Source: Gammaproteobacteria bacterium
GTDB taxonomy: Bacteria > Pseudomonadota > Gammaproteobacteria > Steroidobacterales > GCA-2729495
Length of the DNA stretch: 64,000 nucleotides
Direction: 5' to 3'
NCBI GenBank assembly: GCA_030426355.1
Contig: JAUHYQ010000001.1
Coordinates: forward strand, 248,001-312,000
Position numbers and translations under genes: made by a program. Numbering within the stretch: position 1 is the first letter of the stretch; each line of letters starts with the position of its first letter. This document shows positions 16,798 through 26,219 of this stretch, one piece after another. The notes under the pieces were generated by a model. It was given only the letters and a program-made list of their open reading frames with translations, did not search any database and was not told the origin of the DNA.

Positions 16798-17508
16798 TTA
16801 ACTGGTCGCAATGCGTCCATGTGCCTTTCCAAAGCGGTTCACTGTCGCTGCAAACGAGAGCAACAACACCACCTCACCCGCATTACCGGGTGCCAGACCA
16901 AAGCCGCTCGGCGGAACCGATGCAGCAACAAACATAATAAGCGCACCGCTCATCAGCCACAGCCATCCGTGCCTTCTCCACAGCGCGATACCAAAAATCA
17001 GCGACACGAAATTACCGACGATGGACGGTATGGGCGGCCCTCCGCCGGTCGTCGCAAGCTGCCCCTCATAACAAAACATCGCGGGATTGACGTTCGTCGT
17101 ATAACGCACTACACCATTAAAACAGGCCGGTTCGAGCTCAAGCCCGATCAAGTGCGCAAGTGAGCCTTCAATAATGCCGCCAATCACCAGTATCCATACC
17201 GTAATCTGCCACGCCCTGCTTGCCGCCCAGCGAACGCCTCCGGCGACTGCCATCTGCGTCACCGCAATCATCATGAATGGCGTAGCCAGTGCATGCAGGG
17301 CGAATCTCGGCCAGCTCAGTGCTTCCAATACGGGACCAACCCCAATTGTCGACCCAAGTGCAATAATGCCGTTGTCGTAAACCAGGCCGGCAGCAATCAT
17401 GGCCACCAGTAACGCACCCGGCGCACGATACAATCGCGCCAGTCGCAAACACCAAATAAGCACCGCGAAGTGCACCAGAGCATAAACCGGGAAAAGATAG
17501 GCTGACAT
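16798..17508 (-). CDS. polytopic membrane protein of unknown function
   Basis: 236 residues from ATG 17508, with about seven hydrophobic helices (starting YLFPVYALVHFAVLIWCL). Between helices it has DNGIIALG and a Cys-containing periplasmic-type loop around LEPACFNG and PAMFCYEG. I do not recognise a named family. The frame continues open upstream to 18132 but this lies antisense to the SDR and lacks membrane or family features, so it is left out. It is the first gene of a two-gene unit with the B12-binding protein. Its start codon is only 3 bp from the divergent SDR start, so its promoter must lie in the SDR coding sequence. Confidence 0.65.
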   Translation of the reverse strand: MSAYLFPVYALVHFAVLIWCLRLARLYRAPGALLVAMIAAGLVYDNGIIALGSTIGVGPVLEALSWPRFALHALATPFMMIAVTQMAVAGGVRWAASRAWQITVWILVIGGIIEGSLAHLIGLELEPACFNGVVRYTTNVNPAMFCYEGQLATTGGGPPIPSIVGNFVSLIFGIALWRRHGWLWLMSGALIMFVAASVPPSGFGLAPGNAGEVVLLLSFAATVNRFGKAHGRIATS

Positions 17509-17511
17509 ATC

Positions 17512-18321
17512 ATGACGAGTATACCCAAAGCACTTGCCGTGTTCGCCACTCTGTTTTATCTGTCCGGCTGCTCCACCCTGCCTGACCAGCAAGCGGAACT
17601 GAGCACCGACCAGCCTACGGTATTGATTACCGGGGCAAACCGCGGCCTCGGGCTCGAATTTGCGCGGCAGTACGCCGATGCCGGCTGGAACGTTATTGCC
17701 ACCTGCCGGAACCCTGCCGCGGCGGTAGACCTGAAAACTCTGGCGCTTCGCCACGACCGCGTGCGCATCGAGAGGATGGATGTCACAAGCGATGCGCAAG
17801 TTGCAGCTGTTGCAGAGAAATATGCACAGCAACCCATTGATGTTTTGCTGAACAACGCGGGCATATACGGGGATCTGGAGTCGCAAACGCTTGGGAGTTT
17901 TGATTACGATGAACTTAAGAAAGTGTTGGATGTGAACACCATCGGCTCGCTGCGAGTAAGTGTTGCCTTTCTGGAGCAGGTACTTGCCAGCCAGCAGAAG
18001 AAAATCATTAGTCTGGGCGGGGGCATGGGTACCCCCAGCATTGGCCGTATGTTCGGTGGCCACTATTTTATGAAAATGAGCAAAGCCGCTCACCTCAGCG
18101 CGATGGGCACTTTGGTGGCAGACCTGCAGCACACCGGCGTAATGATCGTCATGATTTCCCCCGGCCGGGTCGATACGCAGCTGATGCGTGATTCCGGTTG
18201 GACGGGTAAATCGACACCGGCCGAGACTGCGGCAGCGGCAGTGATTACACTGATCGGACGGCTGGAACCCGACATGAACGGACGTTTGATCATGTTTAAC
18301 GGCAAAACCGTTCCTTGGTAG
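17512..18321 (+). CDS. SDR-family lipoprotein with catalytic Tyr replaced
   Basis: 269 residues. Starts with a lipoprotein signal (KALAVFATLFYLSGC, lipobox LSGC), then a Rossmann fold beginning VLITGANRGLGLEFARQ and NNAG. At the active site, where SDRs have YxxxK, it reads MKMSKAA: the Lys is kept and Met takes the Tyr position (a Tyr lies two residues earlier, in HYF). Either catalysis is altered or the protein is a non-enzymatic binding SDR. Membrane anchoring outside the cytoplasm is unusual for an NAD(P)-dependent fold. A paralogue at 59004 keeps the Tyr. Head-to-head with the membrane protein gene, within the putative light/B12 regulon. Confidence 0.72.
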   Translation: MTSIPKALAVFATLFYLSGCSTLPDQQAELSTDQPTVLITGANRGLGLEFARQYADAGWNVIATCRNPAAAVDLKTLALRHDRVRIERMDVTSDAQVAAVAEKYAQQPIDVLLNNAGIYGDLESQTLGSFDYDELKKVLDVNTIGSLRVSVAFLEQVLASQQKKIISLGGGMGTPSIGRMFGGHYFMKMSKAAHLSAMGTLVADLQHTGVMIVMISPGRVDTQLMRDSGWTGKSTPAETAAAAVITLIGRLEPDMNGRLIMFNGKTVPW

Positions 18322-18403
18322 TGCACGATTGGTTAGTAAAGCATGACAACGACAGGCAATCGGCTAGAATACTTGCGACCGCGGGAAGCAAATTGAGGCG
18401 CTT

Positions 18404-19708
18404 ATGCGTAACCCACTGATAGCCTTTTTACTGGCCGCCGTCATCGTTGTCGCCGGTTACTGGGCACTGAAGCGCGCCCCTGCTGAGATGGACGCGCAGG
18501 AGTTCAGTGCGGTTGGCGAACTGACGACTGACGGCAGCGCTGATGTGCTGCGCGTGACGAACGATGGCAATCTGCTATTACACACTAACATTGAAAGGCA
18601 AGCTATTGATGTTATTGATATAGCCTATCCCGAACAGCCTGAACATATTGGTCGAACCGCGCTGCCGGGGATGCCCACGGGATTGGCGATCAGCCGGGAC
18701 GGACTATGGGCATTGGTCACGCTGGATTTTTCCCTCACCGGATCTGAGCCCGCAACCGCCCACCCGCGCGTCCCGGGCGGACTGGCTATTATCAGCCTGG
18801 CCAAACCCGCCACCCCCGAACTGACCGAGATTATTGGCGTAGGTCACCAACCTAGCAGCGTTGTTGCCGCCAGCTCGGGAGCCGATCTGGTTGCAGTTAT
18901 TGCCATTGAAAACAGACCACAAATGGTACCTGTCGAGAGAACCGCAGACGATGCTGGGGTTGCAGCTGACACGAACGACGCACCCGAGTTCCTCGACATC
19001 AGCCTGCCCGGCAATGTGCAGGTAGTGACCTTTAACCCGACCCGGCAAAACAACTACCGGGTGGGCTCTGTCGATCTGAGCCCAGCTCGACTGACCGAGG
19101 CCAATCTGCAAAAACCAGACGATGCTCAGCCTGCGTTCGTAGCGCTTTCTCCGGATCAAAGCCTCGCTGCGGCCGCCCTGAGCGAGAACAGCGGGATCGA
19201 GATCTTTGATCCCTACTGGCTTGAGACCCGGCGCCTGTTCAGTACCGGCGAGCATAAGCCCTTGGCAGCCACCTTCACTTCCGATGGCAAAGTGCTGTTC
19301 AGCGCCGGCATATCGTCCACTTATCAATACAGCATAGCGGCGTGGACACTGGAGGGCGAGCCGGTCTGGCATGACACGGGCGGCTTGCGGCAAGCTGCTA
19401 TCGAAAGCGGTTTCATCATTGCTGATCCCGCTGGCAGTGAGCCCTTGGCGATATCCGGCATAGCCATCGAAAAATTCGGCGCGACCGACTTTGCCTTCGT
19501 GCTGCCCGAGGACGACGCCTTCATTGCCATTTACGATGTTTCCGTTCCGCTTGCACCGAAGCTGGTTCAGCTTATTGGCACACTTGAGTCACCCACGGGC
19601 ATAGTGCCCGTAGGTCGCCGTGGTTTGTTCGCGATAGCCGACAACGCGGGCGATATTCGACTATATCGCCATGCAGGCGCACCGGTAGAGCTGATAAATT
19701 CAAATTAA
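18404..19708 (+). CDS. membrane-anchored beta-propeller protein
   Basis: 434 residues with an N-terminal signal anchor (PLIAFLLAAVIVVAGYWAL) and then repeated beta-propeller-like strands: DVLRVTNDGNLLLHTN, GLAISRDGLWALVTL, FVALSPDQSLAAAAL, ATFTSDGKVLFSAG and GLFAIADNAGDIRLY. This spacing suggests a seven-bladed WD/YVTN-type propeller in the periplasm. No catalytic residues are recognisable. Follows the exported SDR by 82 bp on the same strand, and lies 119 bp before the small peptide gene; probably part of the same regulated group. Confidence 0.6.
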   Translation: MRNPLIAFLLAAVIVVAGYWALKRAPAEMDAQEFSAVGELTTDGSADVLRVTNDGNLLLHTNIERQAIDVIDIAYPEQPEHIGRTALPGMPTGLAISRDGLWALVTLDFSLTGSEPATAHPRVPGGLAIISLAKPATPELTEIIGVGHQPSSVVAASSGADLVAVIAIENRPQMVPVERTADDAGVAADTNDAPEFLDISLPGNVQVVTFNPTRQNNYRVGSVDLSPARLTEANLQKPDDAQPAFVALSPDQSLAAAALSENSGIEIFDPYWLETRRLFSTGEHKPLAATFTSDGKVLFSAGISSTYQYSIAAWTLEGEPVWHDTGGLRQAAIESGFIIADPAGSEPLAISGIAIEKFGATDFAFVLPEDDAFIAIYDVSVPLAPKLVQLIGTLESPTGIVPVGRRGLFAIADNAGDIRLYRHAGAPVELINSN

Positions 19709-19827
19709 TCAGTGGGTTAAATCGTTACAAATTGATACCAAATAACTCCATCCGGGCGCTATCGCAGCACGAATAACTTCCTGACACTTCACAATCAAGT
19801 GAACCCGATTGATACAGGAGTTTAAGC

Positions 19828-19941
19828 ATGGAAATTATCGTATCCGTATTGGCCGTTGCTATTGCAGGAAGCTGCCTGATCGCATTACTGCTGGCTGACG
19901 CCCGGGAAGCGCGTAAAAATAAAGAGAAGAATAAGTGCTGA
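19828..19941 (+). CDS. 37-residue single-span membrane peptide
   Basis: A short open frame with a very good ribosome site: AGGAG at 19816-19820, 7 nt before ATG 19828. It encodes one hydrophobic helix (IIVSVLAVAIAGSCLIALLL) followed by a strongly charged tail ending KNKEKNKC. The last 7 bp overlap the GTG start of the DUF2878 gene, so the two are probably translationally coupled. Not recognisable as a known peptide. The ribosome site, coupling and membrane helix argue that it is real rather than chance. Confidence 0.62.
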   Translation: MEIIVSVLAVAIAGSCLIALLLADAREARKNKEKNKC

Positions 19942-20486
19942 TTTTTTTTAATCTGTTCTTTTTTAAGGCTGTCTGGGCAGCCAGTCTCGCCGGTGTGGTG
20001 TTTGGCTACGAATGGTCGGGGCTGGTCATGCTGACATTCTTTGTCGCCTGGCATGCTCGCAAGTCGCCAACCGCGCGGGCAGATTTCTTGCTGGCAGCCA
20101 TCGCGATGAGTATCGGGCTGGTGCTTGACACCCTTTATATACGCGCTGGTTTAATTGTCTACGAGGGATCCACTCTCTGGCACAGCTTTGCCCCGCTCTG
20201 GATTCTGGGGCTGTGGGTCAATTTTGCATTAACCATGAATGGCTGCCTCGGCTGGTTACAACAACGACGCATGCTTGCCGGGTTACTGGCAGCTATTTGC
20301 GGCCCGGCATCCTATTATGGCGGCATTGCGTTAGGTACCGCCCGGGTTACGGGTGACCCCGCCATCCTGTTCATTGCTATTGGCCTTGCCTGGGCAGTCG
20401 CGGTGCCGCTGTTGTTAACCATGTCGGCGCATCTCGCGCTCACCTTTCATCCCGAACAATACAAGCCGCAGCACGGCACCGCCTGA
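19935..20486 (+). CDS. DUF2878 family integral membrane protein
   Basis: 183 residues, five or so transmembrane helices, with the DUF2878 hallmarks: NLFFFKAVWAASLAG, an internal SIGLVLDTLYIRAG and FAPLWILGLWVNFALTMN, and a GPASYYGG turn. GTG 19935 overlaps the preceding small peptide gene. DUF2878 members are commonly found in photolyase/LitR-type light-induced clusters with SDRs and lipoproteins of unknown role, which fits the ECF sigma and B12 protein upstream. No photolyase is present here. The biochemical function is unknown. Confidence 0.78.
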   Translation: MLIFFNLFFFKAVWAASLAGVVFGYEWSGLVMLTFFVAWHARKSPTARADFLLAAIAMSIGLVLDTLYIRAGLIVYEGSTLWHSFAPLWILGLWVNFALTMNGCLGWLQQRRMLAGLLAAICGPASYYGGIALGTARVTGDPAILFIAIGLAWAVAVPLLLTMSAHLALTFHPEQYKPQHGTA

Positions 20487-20525
20487 TAGTTGTTAGACTG
20501 CGCACTTCGAACCAAGAGTGCGCTA

Positions 20526-21530
20526 ATGCGACCCCGGCACAATACTGAAGTTGCACTGGCCTACCAGGAGCTGCGACCCGAAGACATCATGGACGCCGTG
20601 GAGGCCGCCGGGTTCCGCTGCGACGGACGCCTGCTCGCGCTGAACAGCTATGAAAACCGCGTCTATCAGGTAGGCGTGGAAGACCACGTTAATATCGTTG
20701 CCAAGTTCTACCGGCCGGGTAGATGGAGCGATGCCGCGATTCTTGAAGAGCATGCATTCAGCATAGAGCTGGCAGACGACGAGCTTCCAGTGGTGCCGCC
20801 GCTGGACCGGGACGGCGTCACCCTTTTCCACCGCGATGAATTTCGCTTCGCCCTGTTTGAATGCCGCGGCGGCCGCGCCCCGGATCTGGATGATATGGAA
20901 TTGCTCGCCCAGCTCGGCCGGCTGGTGGGGCGAATTCACATTCACGGCGAAACCCAACCGTTTATTAACAGGCCCTCGCTCGACGTAGACAGTTTCGGCC
21001 GTGAATCCGCCGCGTATCTTCTGGAGCATGACTTTATTCCGGACGATATTCGCGATGCATACCGCAGCCTCAGCACAGATTTGCTGACACAGGTTGAACA
21101 TTGTTTCGACCGGGCGGGCAATCCGGAGTATCTGCGGCTGCACGGTGATTTTCATCCGGGCAACGTACTCGTAACGGAAGATCAGCTGCATATAGTCGAT
21201 CTTGACGATGCGCGAATGGGTCCCGCGGTGCAGGACATATGGATGTTCCTGTCGGGCGACCGCAGCGAACAAACGCCGCAACTCAACGAAATTCTGGAAG
21301 GCTACACTCAGTTTCTTGAGTTCGATGCGCGCGAATTGCATCTGATAGAGGCGCTGCGCACGTTGCGCATCATGCACTATGCAGCCTGGCTGGCCCGACG
21401 CTGGGAGGATCCGGCATTCAAGCGCGCCTTCCCCTGGTTTGATTCCGGCCGCTACTGGGATGAACACGTATTGTCGCTGCGTGAACAACTCGCGTTGATG
21501 CAGGAAGAGCCGCTGGCGTGGTCGAACTGA
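20526..21530 (+). CDS. srkA: stress response kinase A (Thr/Ser kinase SrkA, YihE/RdoA)
   Basis: 334 residues from ATG 20526, close to the 328 of E. coli SrkA; an upstream in-frame start at 20490 would add 12 unlikely residues. Landmarks: NSYENRVYQVG, VAKFYRPGRWS (catalytic Lys), RLHGDFHPGNVL (catalytic loop Asp) and IVDLDDARMGP (Mg-binding). SrkA phosphorylates Ser/Thr targets in the cytoplasm and protects from stress-induced death. Monocistronic, between the DUF2878 gene and convergent maeA, only 10 bp from the latter's stop. Confidence 0.9.
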   Translation: MRPRHNTEVALAYQELRPEDIMDAVEAAGFRCDGRLLALNSYENRVYQVGVEDHVNIVAKFYRPGRWSDAAILEEHAFSIELADDELPVVPPLDRDGVTLFHRDEFRFALFECRGGRAPDLDDMELLAQLGRLVGRIHIHGETQPFINRPSLDVDSFGRESAAYLLEHDFIPDDIRDAYRSLSTDLLTQVEHCFDRAGNPEYLRLHGDFHPGNVLVTEDQLHIVDLDDARMGPAVQDIWMFLSGDRSEQTPQLNEILEGYTQFLEFDARELHLIEALRTLRIMHYAAWLARRWEDPAFKRAFPWFDSGRYWDEHVLSLREQLALMQEEPLAWSN

Positions 21531-21540
21531 GCCCGAACGC

Positions 21541-23265
21541 TCAGTCTACCGCCACATAGTCTGTGTATGCCGGCACCCACATTGCGGTTCGCACCCGGGC
21601 GGCTAACGCTTCAGGGGAAGCGTCCGTCAAATCGGCATCACCGTAACCTTCTGCCCCGGCCTGCTGCATCACTGCTACCGCAACATTGCTCGCCACATCA
21701 CGCAACCTGTTGATCGCCGGAAACAACAAGCCTTTCGCTAACTCGGCTTCAGTCATGGAGTTCGCCAGCGCGTTGGCGGAAACGCTGATCATTCTGTCCG
21801 AGACTCGCAGCGCTCCGCTGAGCAGCACACCCAGGCCTATCCCGGGAAAAATAAACACGTTGTTGCCCTGCCCGATCTCAAATCGTCTGCCGTTAATTTC
21901 GACGGGTTCGAAGGGGCTACCGGTAGCCACCAGTGCTTGTCCGTCTGTCCAGCGCAGAATATCCTCAGGCACCGCTTCCGATATCGTGGTCGGATTGGAA
22001 AACGGCAGCACCACCGGGCGCTCCGTGTGCCGCGCCATTTCACGTATGATCGTTTCTGAAAATGCTCCGGCCTGACCGGAGGCGCCGATCAGCACCGTGG
22101 GCTTATAAGCAGCGACCACATCGGCCAGACTGCGCCGGGCGGGATCGTTCAGACCGATAGCGGCGGCCGCGTCAGCAGACCAGGCCATATCACGTTTGTA
22201 GGCATCCCGAATATCACGGTCGTCAACCAGCATGCCGCGACTGTCCAGCACCACCACCTGCGCCGCAATTCTTTTTTCATCCACCCCCTCCAGTTTAAGG
22301 CCCGCACGGATTTGCCGGCTGATACCCAGCCCGGCTGCACCCGCGCCGTAAATGACAATGCGCTGATCGGTCAGTGCGTCACCCCGCACGCGACACGCAC
22401 TGTAAATACCTGCCAGCGCAACCGCACCGGTGCCCTGAATATCATCGTTGAACGATGGCACGCGATCACGAAAACGGTCGAGGATGCGCAGCGCGTTATC
22501 CTTGCTGAAATCTTCCCACTGCACCACCGCGCCCGGAAAGCACTCGGCCACGGCCACTACGAATTCTTCCAGTAGTTCCTCATAAGCACGACCGCGCAGA
22601 CGCGCCTGACGCCAGCCAAGATACAGCGGATCATCGAGAAGTTTCTGATTGTCGGTGCCCACATCCAGACTGACGGGCAGAACCGAAGCCGGATGGATAC
22701 CGGCACACGCCGTATACAACGCCAGCTTGCCGACCGATATCGCCATCCCGCCCGCGCCCTGATCGCCGATGCCCAGTATGGCCTCGTTGTCGGTCACAAC
22801 CATTAAGGCGATATAGCGCTGGCTGGCTGCCTGTTGCAGAACATGCCGAATATGCCCTTTCATATCGGGCGTAATCCACAGACCCCGCCCGCGCTCAAAT
22901 ACTTGACTAAAATTTGCCGTCGCCAGGCCCACGGTCGGCGTATATACGATGGGCATAAACTCTTCGAGGTGTTCCCACAGAACGCGATGGAACAGGTGCT
23001 CGTTACGATCCTGCAAAGCCGCGAGGGCCACATATTTATCCAGCGGACGGCTGATACGGTGAATACGCGGGTACACCCGGCGTGCCTGTTCCTCGATGGA
23101 GTTGACCTGGGTGGGTAACAAACCTTCCAGCCCCAGCGCTACCCTCTCGCTGGCGGAAAATGCCGAGCTCTTGTTTAGCATCGGGTTCTGCACCAGGGCA
23201 CTGCCACGAAGCTTAACGGGCAGCGCTTCCTGATAATTCCATGGAAATTTGAGTTTCAGCGCCAT
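21541..23265 (-). CDS. maeA: NAD-dependent malic enzyme
   Basis: 574 residues, full length for MaeA. YTPTVGLATANFS and GIGDQGAGGMAISVGKLALY are malate and NAD-linked signatures; FNDDIQGTGAV carries the divalent-metal Asp; GAGAAGLGIS is the NAD-binding loop. It decarboxylates malate to pyruvate with NAD. AAGGA lies 7 nt before the start. Standalone gene between srkA (convergent) and a VOC protein gene (divergent). Confidence 0.95.
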   Translation of the reverse strand: MALKLKFPWNYQEALPVKLRGSALVQNPMLNKSSAFSASERVALGLEGLLPTQVNSIEEQARRVYPRIHRISRPLDKYVALAALQDRNEHLFHRVLWEHLEEFMPIVYTPTVGLATANFSQVFERGRGLWITPDMKGHIRHVLQQAASQRYIALMVVTDNEAILGIGDQGAGGMAISVGKLALYTACAGIHPASVLPVSLDVGTDNQKLLDDPLYLGWRQARLRGRAYEELLEEFVVAVAECFPGAVVQWEDFSKDNALRILDRFRDRVPSFNDDIQGTGAVALAGIYSACRVRGDALTDQRIVIYGAGAAGLGISRQIRAGLKLEGVDEKRIAAQVVVLDSRGMLVDDRDIRDAYKRDMAWSADAAAAIGLNDPARRSLADVVAAYKPTVLIGASGQAGAFSETIIREMARHTERPVVLPFSNPTTISEAVPEDILRWTDGQALVATGSPFEPVEINGRRFEIGQGNNVFIFPGIGLGVLLSGALRVSDRMISVSANALANSMTEAELAKGLLFPAINRLRDVASNVAVAVMQQAGAEGYGDADLTDASPEALAARVRTAMWVPAYTDYVAVD

Positions 23266-23345
23266 AAACAGTCCTTAACTTTTGGCGTCAGTGTACGCAG
23301 GAGCCCGTCCAAATAGAATCACCCCATGTGATTCGAGCCTGTGGC

Positions 23346-24260
23346 ATGCTAGCGAACTTGAAACGCCTTACTGAAATTCGCATCGTCACCCATTGCGTGA
23401 CCGACCTCGATGCAGAGATTGAAACCTGGTCGCGCTACTTTGGTTACACGCTGCAAGAACGCGGCCCATTGCCCGCCGACCTGTGCGCGGCCTGGGACGC
23501 CAAAGCCGAGGCGGGACGAAGCTGTGCGGTCATGGCCCCGTCCAGCAACGTGCCGGTATACATTCGCTTTGTCGAAACCGGCATACGCATCGGTTACTGG
23601 CCGCCGGTCACGTGGGGTTGGAATGCCACCGAAATTCTGGTGCAGGATCCGGATGCACTCGCTGCGCAGCTGAAAGATTCGCCCGTGCAGCGCTTTGGCG
23701 GTCCCGCCGATTTGTACCGTGGCGACAAGGCGCCGCGAGCCATCCAGACACTGGGCCCGTCCGGAGCAATGCTGTATTTCACGCGCTTGTTACCCGGCGG
23801 CAGCCGCTACGGACTGCACGGTGCCAAAGTGCCCGTAGACCGGATTTTCAACGTGGTACTGGGCGGCCCGTCGCTGGACGCGCTGCGTGATTTTTACCAA
23901 AACAAAATGGGCCTGCGTGTCGGTGATCCAATGGGCTTTACGATGACACTCGCTGCACAGGCCTGCGACGCCTCACCCGACACTGAGTTCCCGATCTGCG
24001 TGGCACCGCTGCGGGCCCGCCACTCCATCCTGGAGCTGGACGAATACCCTGAGAACTCGGCACCGCGTGACCGCGATCCCGGCTGCATACCCGGCGGGAT
24101 GAGCATGGTCAGTTTTGACACGCCCTCGCTGGATGACTTCCCGCTGGCCTTCCGGGCGACACCGCGTGCGGTGCAGGCCTTTCCCTATAACGGTCGCCGC
24201 GTGGCCATTGTCGAAGGTCCGGCGGGCGAATGGCTGGAACTGATTGAAGCAGTCCCGTAA
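23346..24260 (+). CDS. VOC (glyoxalase/bleomycin resistance fold) protein
   Basis: 304 residues from ATG 23346. Two vicinal-oxygen-chelate modules: the first begins LTEIRIVTHCVTDLDAEIETW, the second FNVVLGGPSLDALRDFY, with EWLELIE as the last strand carrying a likely metal Glu. VOC proteins bind a metal and act as dioxygenases, lyases, isomerases or drug binders; which applies here is not clear. Lies between maeA (divergent) and typA (convergent), with no operon partner. Confidence 0.72.
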   Translation: MLANLKRLTEIRIVTHCVTDLDAEIETWSRYFGYTLQERGPLPADLCAAWDAKAEAGRSCAVMAPSSNVPVYIRFVETGIRIGYWPPVTWGWNATEILVQDPDALAAQLKDSPVQRFGGPADLYRGDKAPRAIQTLGPSGAMLYFTRLLPGGSRYGLHGAKVPVDRIFNVVLGGPSLDALRDFYQNKMGLRVGDPMGFTMTLAAQACDASPDTEFPICVAPLRARHSILELDEYPENSAPRDRDPGCIPGGMSMVSFDTPSLDDFPLAFRATPRAVQAFPYNGRRVAIVEGPAGEWLELIEAVP

Positions 24261-24288
24261 CAGTTTAGCTACTTTCGGCAACGCGCTG

Positions 24289-26124
24289 TCAGCCTTCGGC
24301 TGCCAGCTTTTGCCGTGACTCCCGTTTGCGATCGCTTTCGGACAGATTCTTTTTGCGGATGCGGATACTGCGCGGCGTCACCTCAACCAGTTCATCGTCA
24401 TCAATGAACTCTAATGCCTGCTCCAGCGAAAATCGTTCCGGCGGCGACAACACCAGGTTCTCATCGGTGCCGGCTGCCCTGATATTCGTGAGTTGCTTGG
24501 CCTTGGTGGGGTTCACGACCAGGTCATTACCGCGACTGTGAATGCCGATAACCATCCCCTCGTAGACCTCTTCGCCATGCCCCAGGAACAGGCGGCCGCG
24601 CTCCTGCAGGTTGAACAGTGCATATGCCAGCGCCTTGCCCTGCATGTTGGATACCAGCACGCCATTGATACGCTGACCAATCTCGGCAGGTATCGCCCGG
24701 TCGTACTTGTCAAATACGTTGTACAACAGACCGGTACCAGCAGTGGTGGTGAGGTATTCGGTGCGAAAGCCAATCAAGCCGCGCGCGGGAATGCGGTAAT
24801 CAATGCGGATACGACCGCGGCCGTCCGCCTGCATGTTCTGCAGCTGCCCCTTGCGCCTGGCCAGTCGTTCCATGACACCGCCCTGAAACTCTTCCTCCAT
24901 GTCAACCGTGAGCAGCTCCCACGGCTCACACTGCACGCCGTCGATTTCCTTGCGAATAACCTCGGGTCTTGAGACCGCCAGTTCAAAGCCTTCGCGCCGC
25001 ATGTTTTCAATGAGCACCGACAGATGTAATTCGCCGCGGCCGGATACACGAAACTTGTCCGGGTCGCTGGTGTCCTCAACGCGCAACGCCACGTTGTGCT
25101 TCAACTCCTTCCCGAGACGCTCACGAATCTGACGACTGGTCAGAAACTTGCCTTCACGGCCCGCAAAAGGCGATTTGTTGACCTGGAAGGTCATGCTGAT
25201 GGTCGGCTGATCAACCGTAAGCGGCGGCAGCGCTTCCGGATGTTCGCGATCACATAAAGTGTCGGAAATATCCAACTGCTCAAGACCGCTGAACATGACA
25301 ATGTCACCTGCAGATGCGCTGTCAAGATTCACACGCTGCAAGCCGTTATAGCCATAGATCTCCAACACCCGTCCATTTCGGGTCCGAGCTTTCGGGCTTA
25401 CAACAGAGACCGGTGTATTCGGCAGCAAGGAGCCACGACTCACGCGGCCGATGCCGATAACGCCCACGTAGGGATCATAATCCAGGCTCGACACCTGCAG
25501 TTGCAGCGGGCCCTCGGAATCTACCTGGGGCGGCTGAACATATTTAACAATCGCATCAAACAGCGGCCCCATATCGCCGGCACGCGCATTGCTGTCCGTT
25601 GATGCATAGCCGTTAAGGGCGGACGCATAGATAACCGGGAAATCCAGTTGCTCGTCGGTCGCCCCCAGCTTGTCAAACAGATCAAAAGTCTGGTCGAGCA
25701 CCCAGTCGGGCCGCGCGCCATCACGATCAATTTTATTGATCACCACCACCGGCTTGAGGCCGGCCGCGAAGGCTTTTTGCGTCACGAAGCGCGTTTGCGG
25801 CATGGGGCCATCAACGGCATCGACCAACAACAGCACGCAATCAACCATGGACATAACGCGCTCCACCTCGCCACCGAAATCGGCGTGGCCCGGCGTATCG
25901 ACAATGTTGATTCGGTAGTCGCCACGCACAATGGAGGTGTTCTTGGCCAGTATCGTAATGCCGCGCTCGCGCTCCAGGTCGTTGGAGTCCATCGCACGGT
26001 CCTGCAGTTCCACCCGATCGCCCAGCGTGCCGGACTGACGCAGCAACTGATCAACCAGGGTGGTCTTGCCATGATCAACGTGGGCGATGATGGCGATATT
26101 GCGGAGGTACTCGACAGAGGACAT
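24289..26124 (-). CDS. typA: ribosome-associated GTPase TypA/BipA
   Basis: 611 residues from ATG 26124 (a TTG at 26133 is alternative). G-domain motifs: [13 protein letters not shown], the [14 protein letters not shown] switch [14 protein letters not shown], and later the elongation-factor-like domains 2, 3 and 5 with the TypA-specific C-terminal domain ([14 protein letters not shown]). It binds the 70S ribosome and helps 50S assembly and stress growth. Gene is divergent from uup with ~95 bp between. Full length, no anomalies. Confidence 0.96.
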   Translation of the reverse strand: MSSVEYLRNIAIIAHVDHGKTTLVDQLLRQSGTLGDRVELQDRAMDSNDLERERGITILAKNTSIVRGDYRINIVDTPGHADFGGEVERVMSMVDCVLLLVDAVDGPMPQTRFVTQKAFAAGLKPVVVINKIDRDGARPDWVLDQTFDLFDKLGATDEQLDFPVIYASALNGYASTDSNARAGDMGPLFDAIVKYVQPPQVDSEGPLQLQVSSLDYDPYVGVIGIGRVSRGSLLPNTPVSVVSPKARTRNGRVLEIYGYNGLQRVNLDSASAGDIVMFSGLEQLDISDTLCDREHPEALPPLTVDQPTISMTFQVNKSPFAGREGKFLTSRQIRERLGKELKHNVALRVEDTSDPDKFRVSGRGELHLSVLIENMRREGFELAVSRPEVIRKEIDGVQCEPWELLTVDMEEEFQGGVMERLARRKGQLQNMQADGRGRIRIDYRIPARGLIGFRTEYLTTTAGTGLLYNVFDKYDRAIPAEIGQRINGVLVSNMQGKALAYALFNLQERGRLFLGHGEEVYEGMVIGIHSRGNDLVVNPTKAKQLTNIRAAGTDENLVLSPPERFSLEQALEFIDDDELVEVTPRSIRIRKKNLSESDRKRESRQKLAAEG

Positions 26125-26219
26125 GGAAGCCAAACTTTATGAAACACCGGGGCCGGCGAGGCGCGGATTATAGGGCAATCGCTTGCCTAACACACCATGC
26201 GCTCTCAGAATAGCCGCCC

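Noticed and set aside
17509-18132. Upstream extension of the membrane protein frame on the minus strand
   Set aside because: Antisense to the SDR, hydrophilic, and without membrane or family features; the ATG at 17508 begins the helices.
19785-19801. CACTT...AAGTG inverted repeat before the small peptide gene
   Set aside because: Only a 5-bp stem with a 7-nt loop; likely by chance.
20523-21488. 321-residue minus-strand frame opposite srkA
   Set aside because: No family pattern; srkA motifs are complete on the plus strand.
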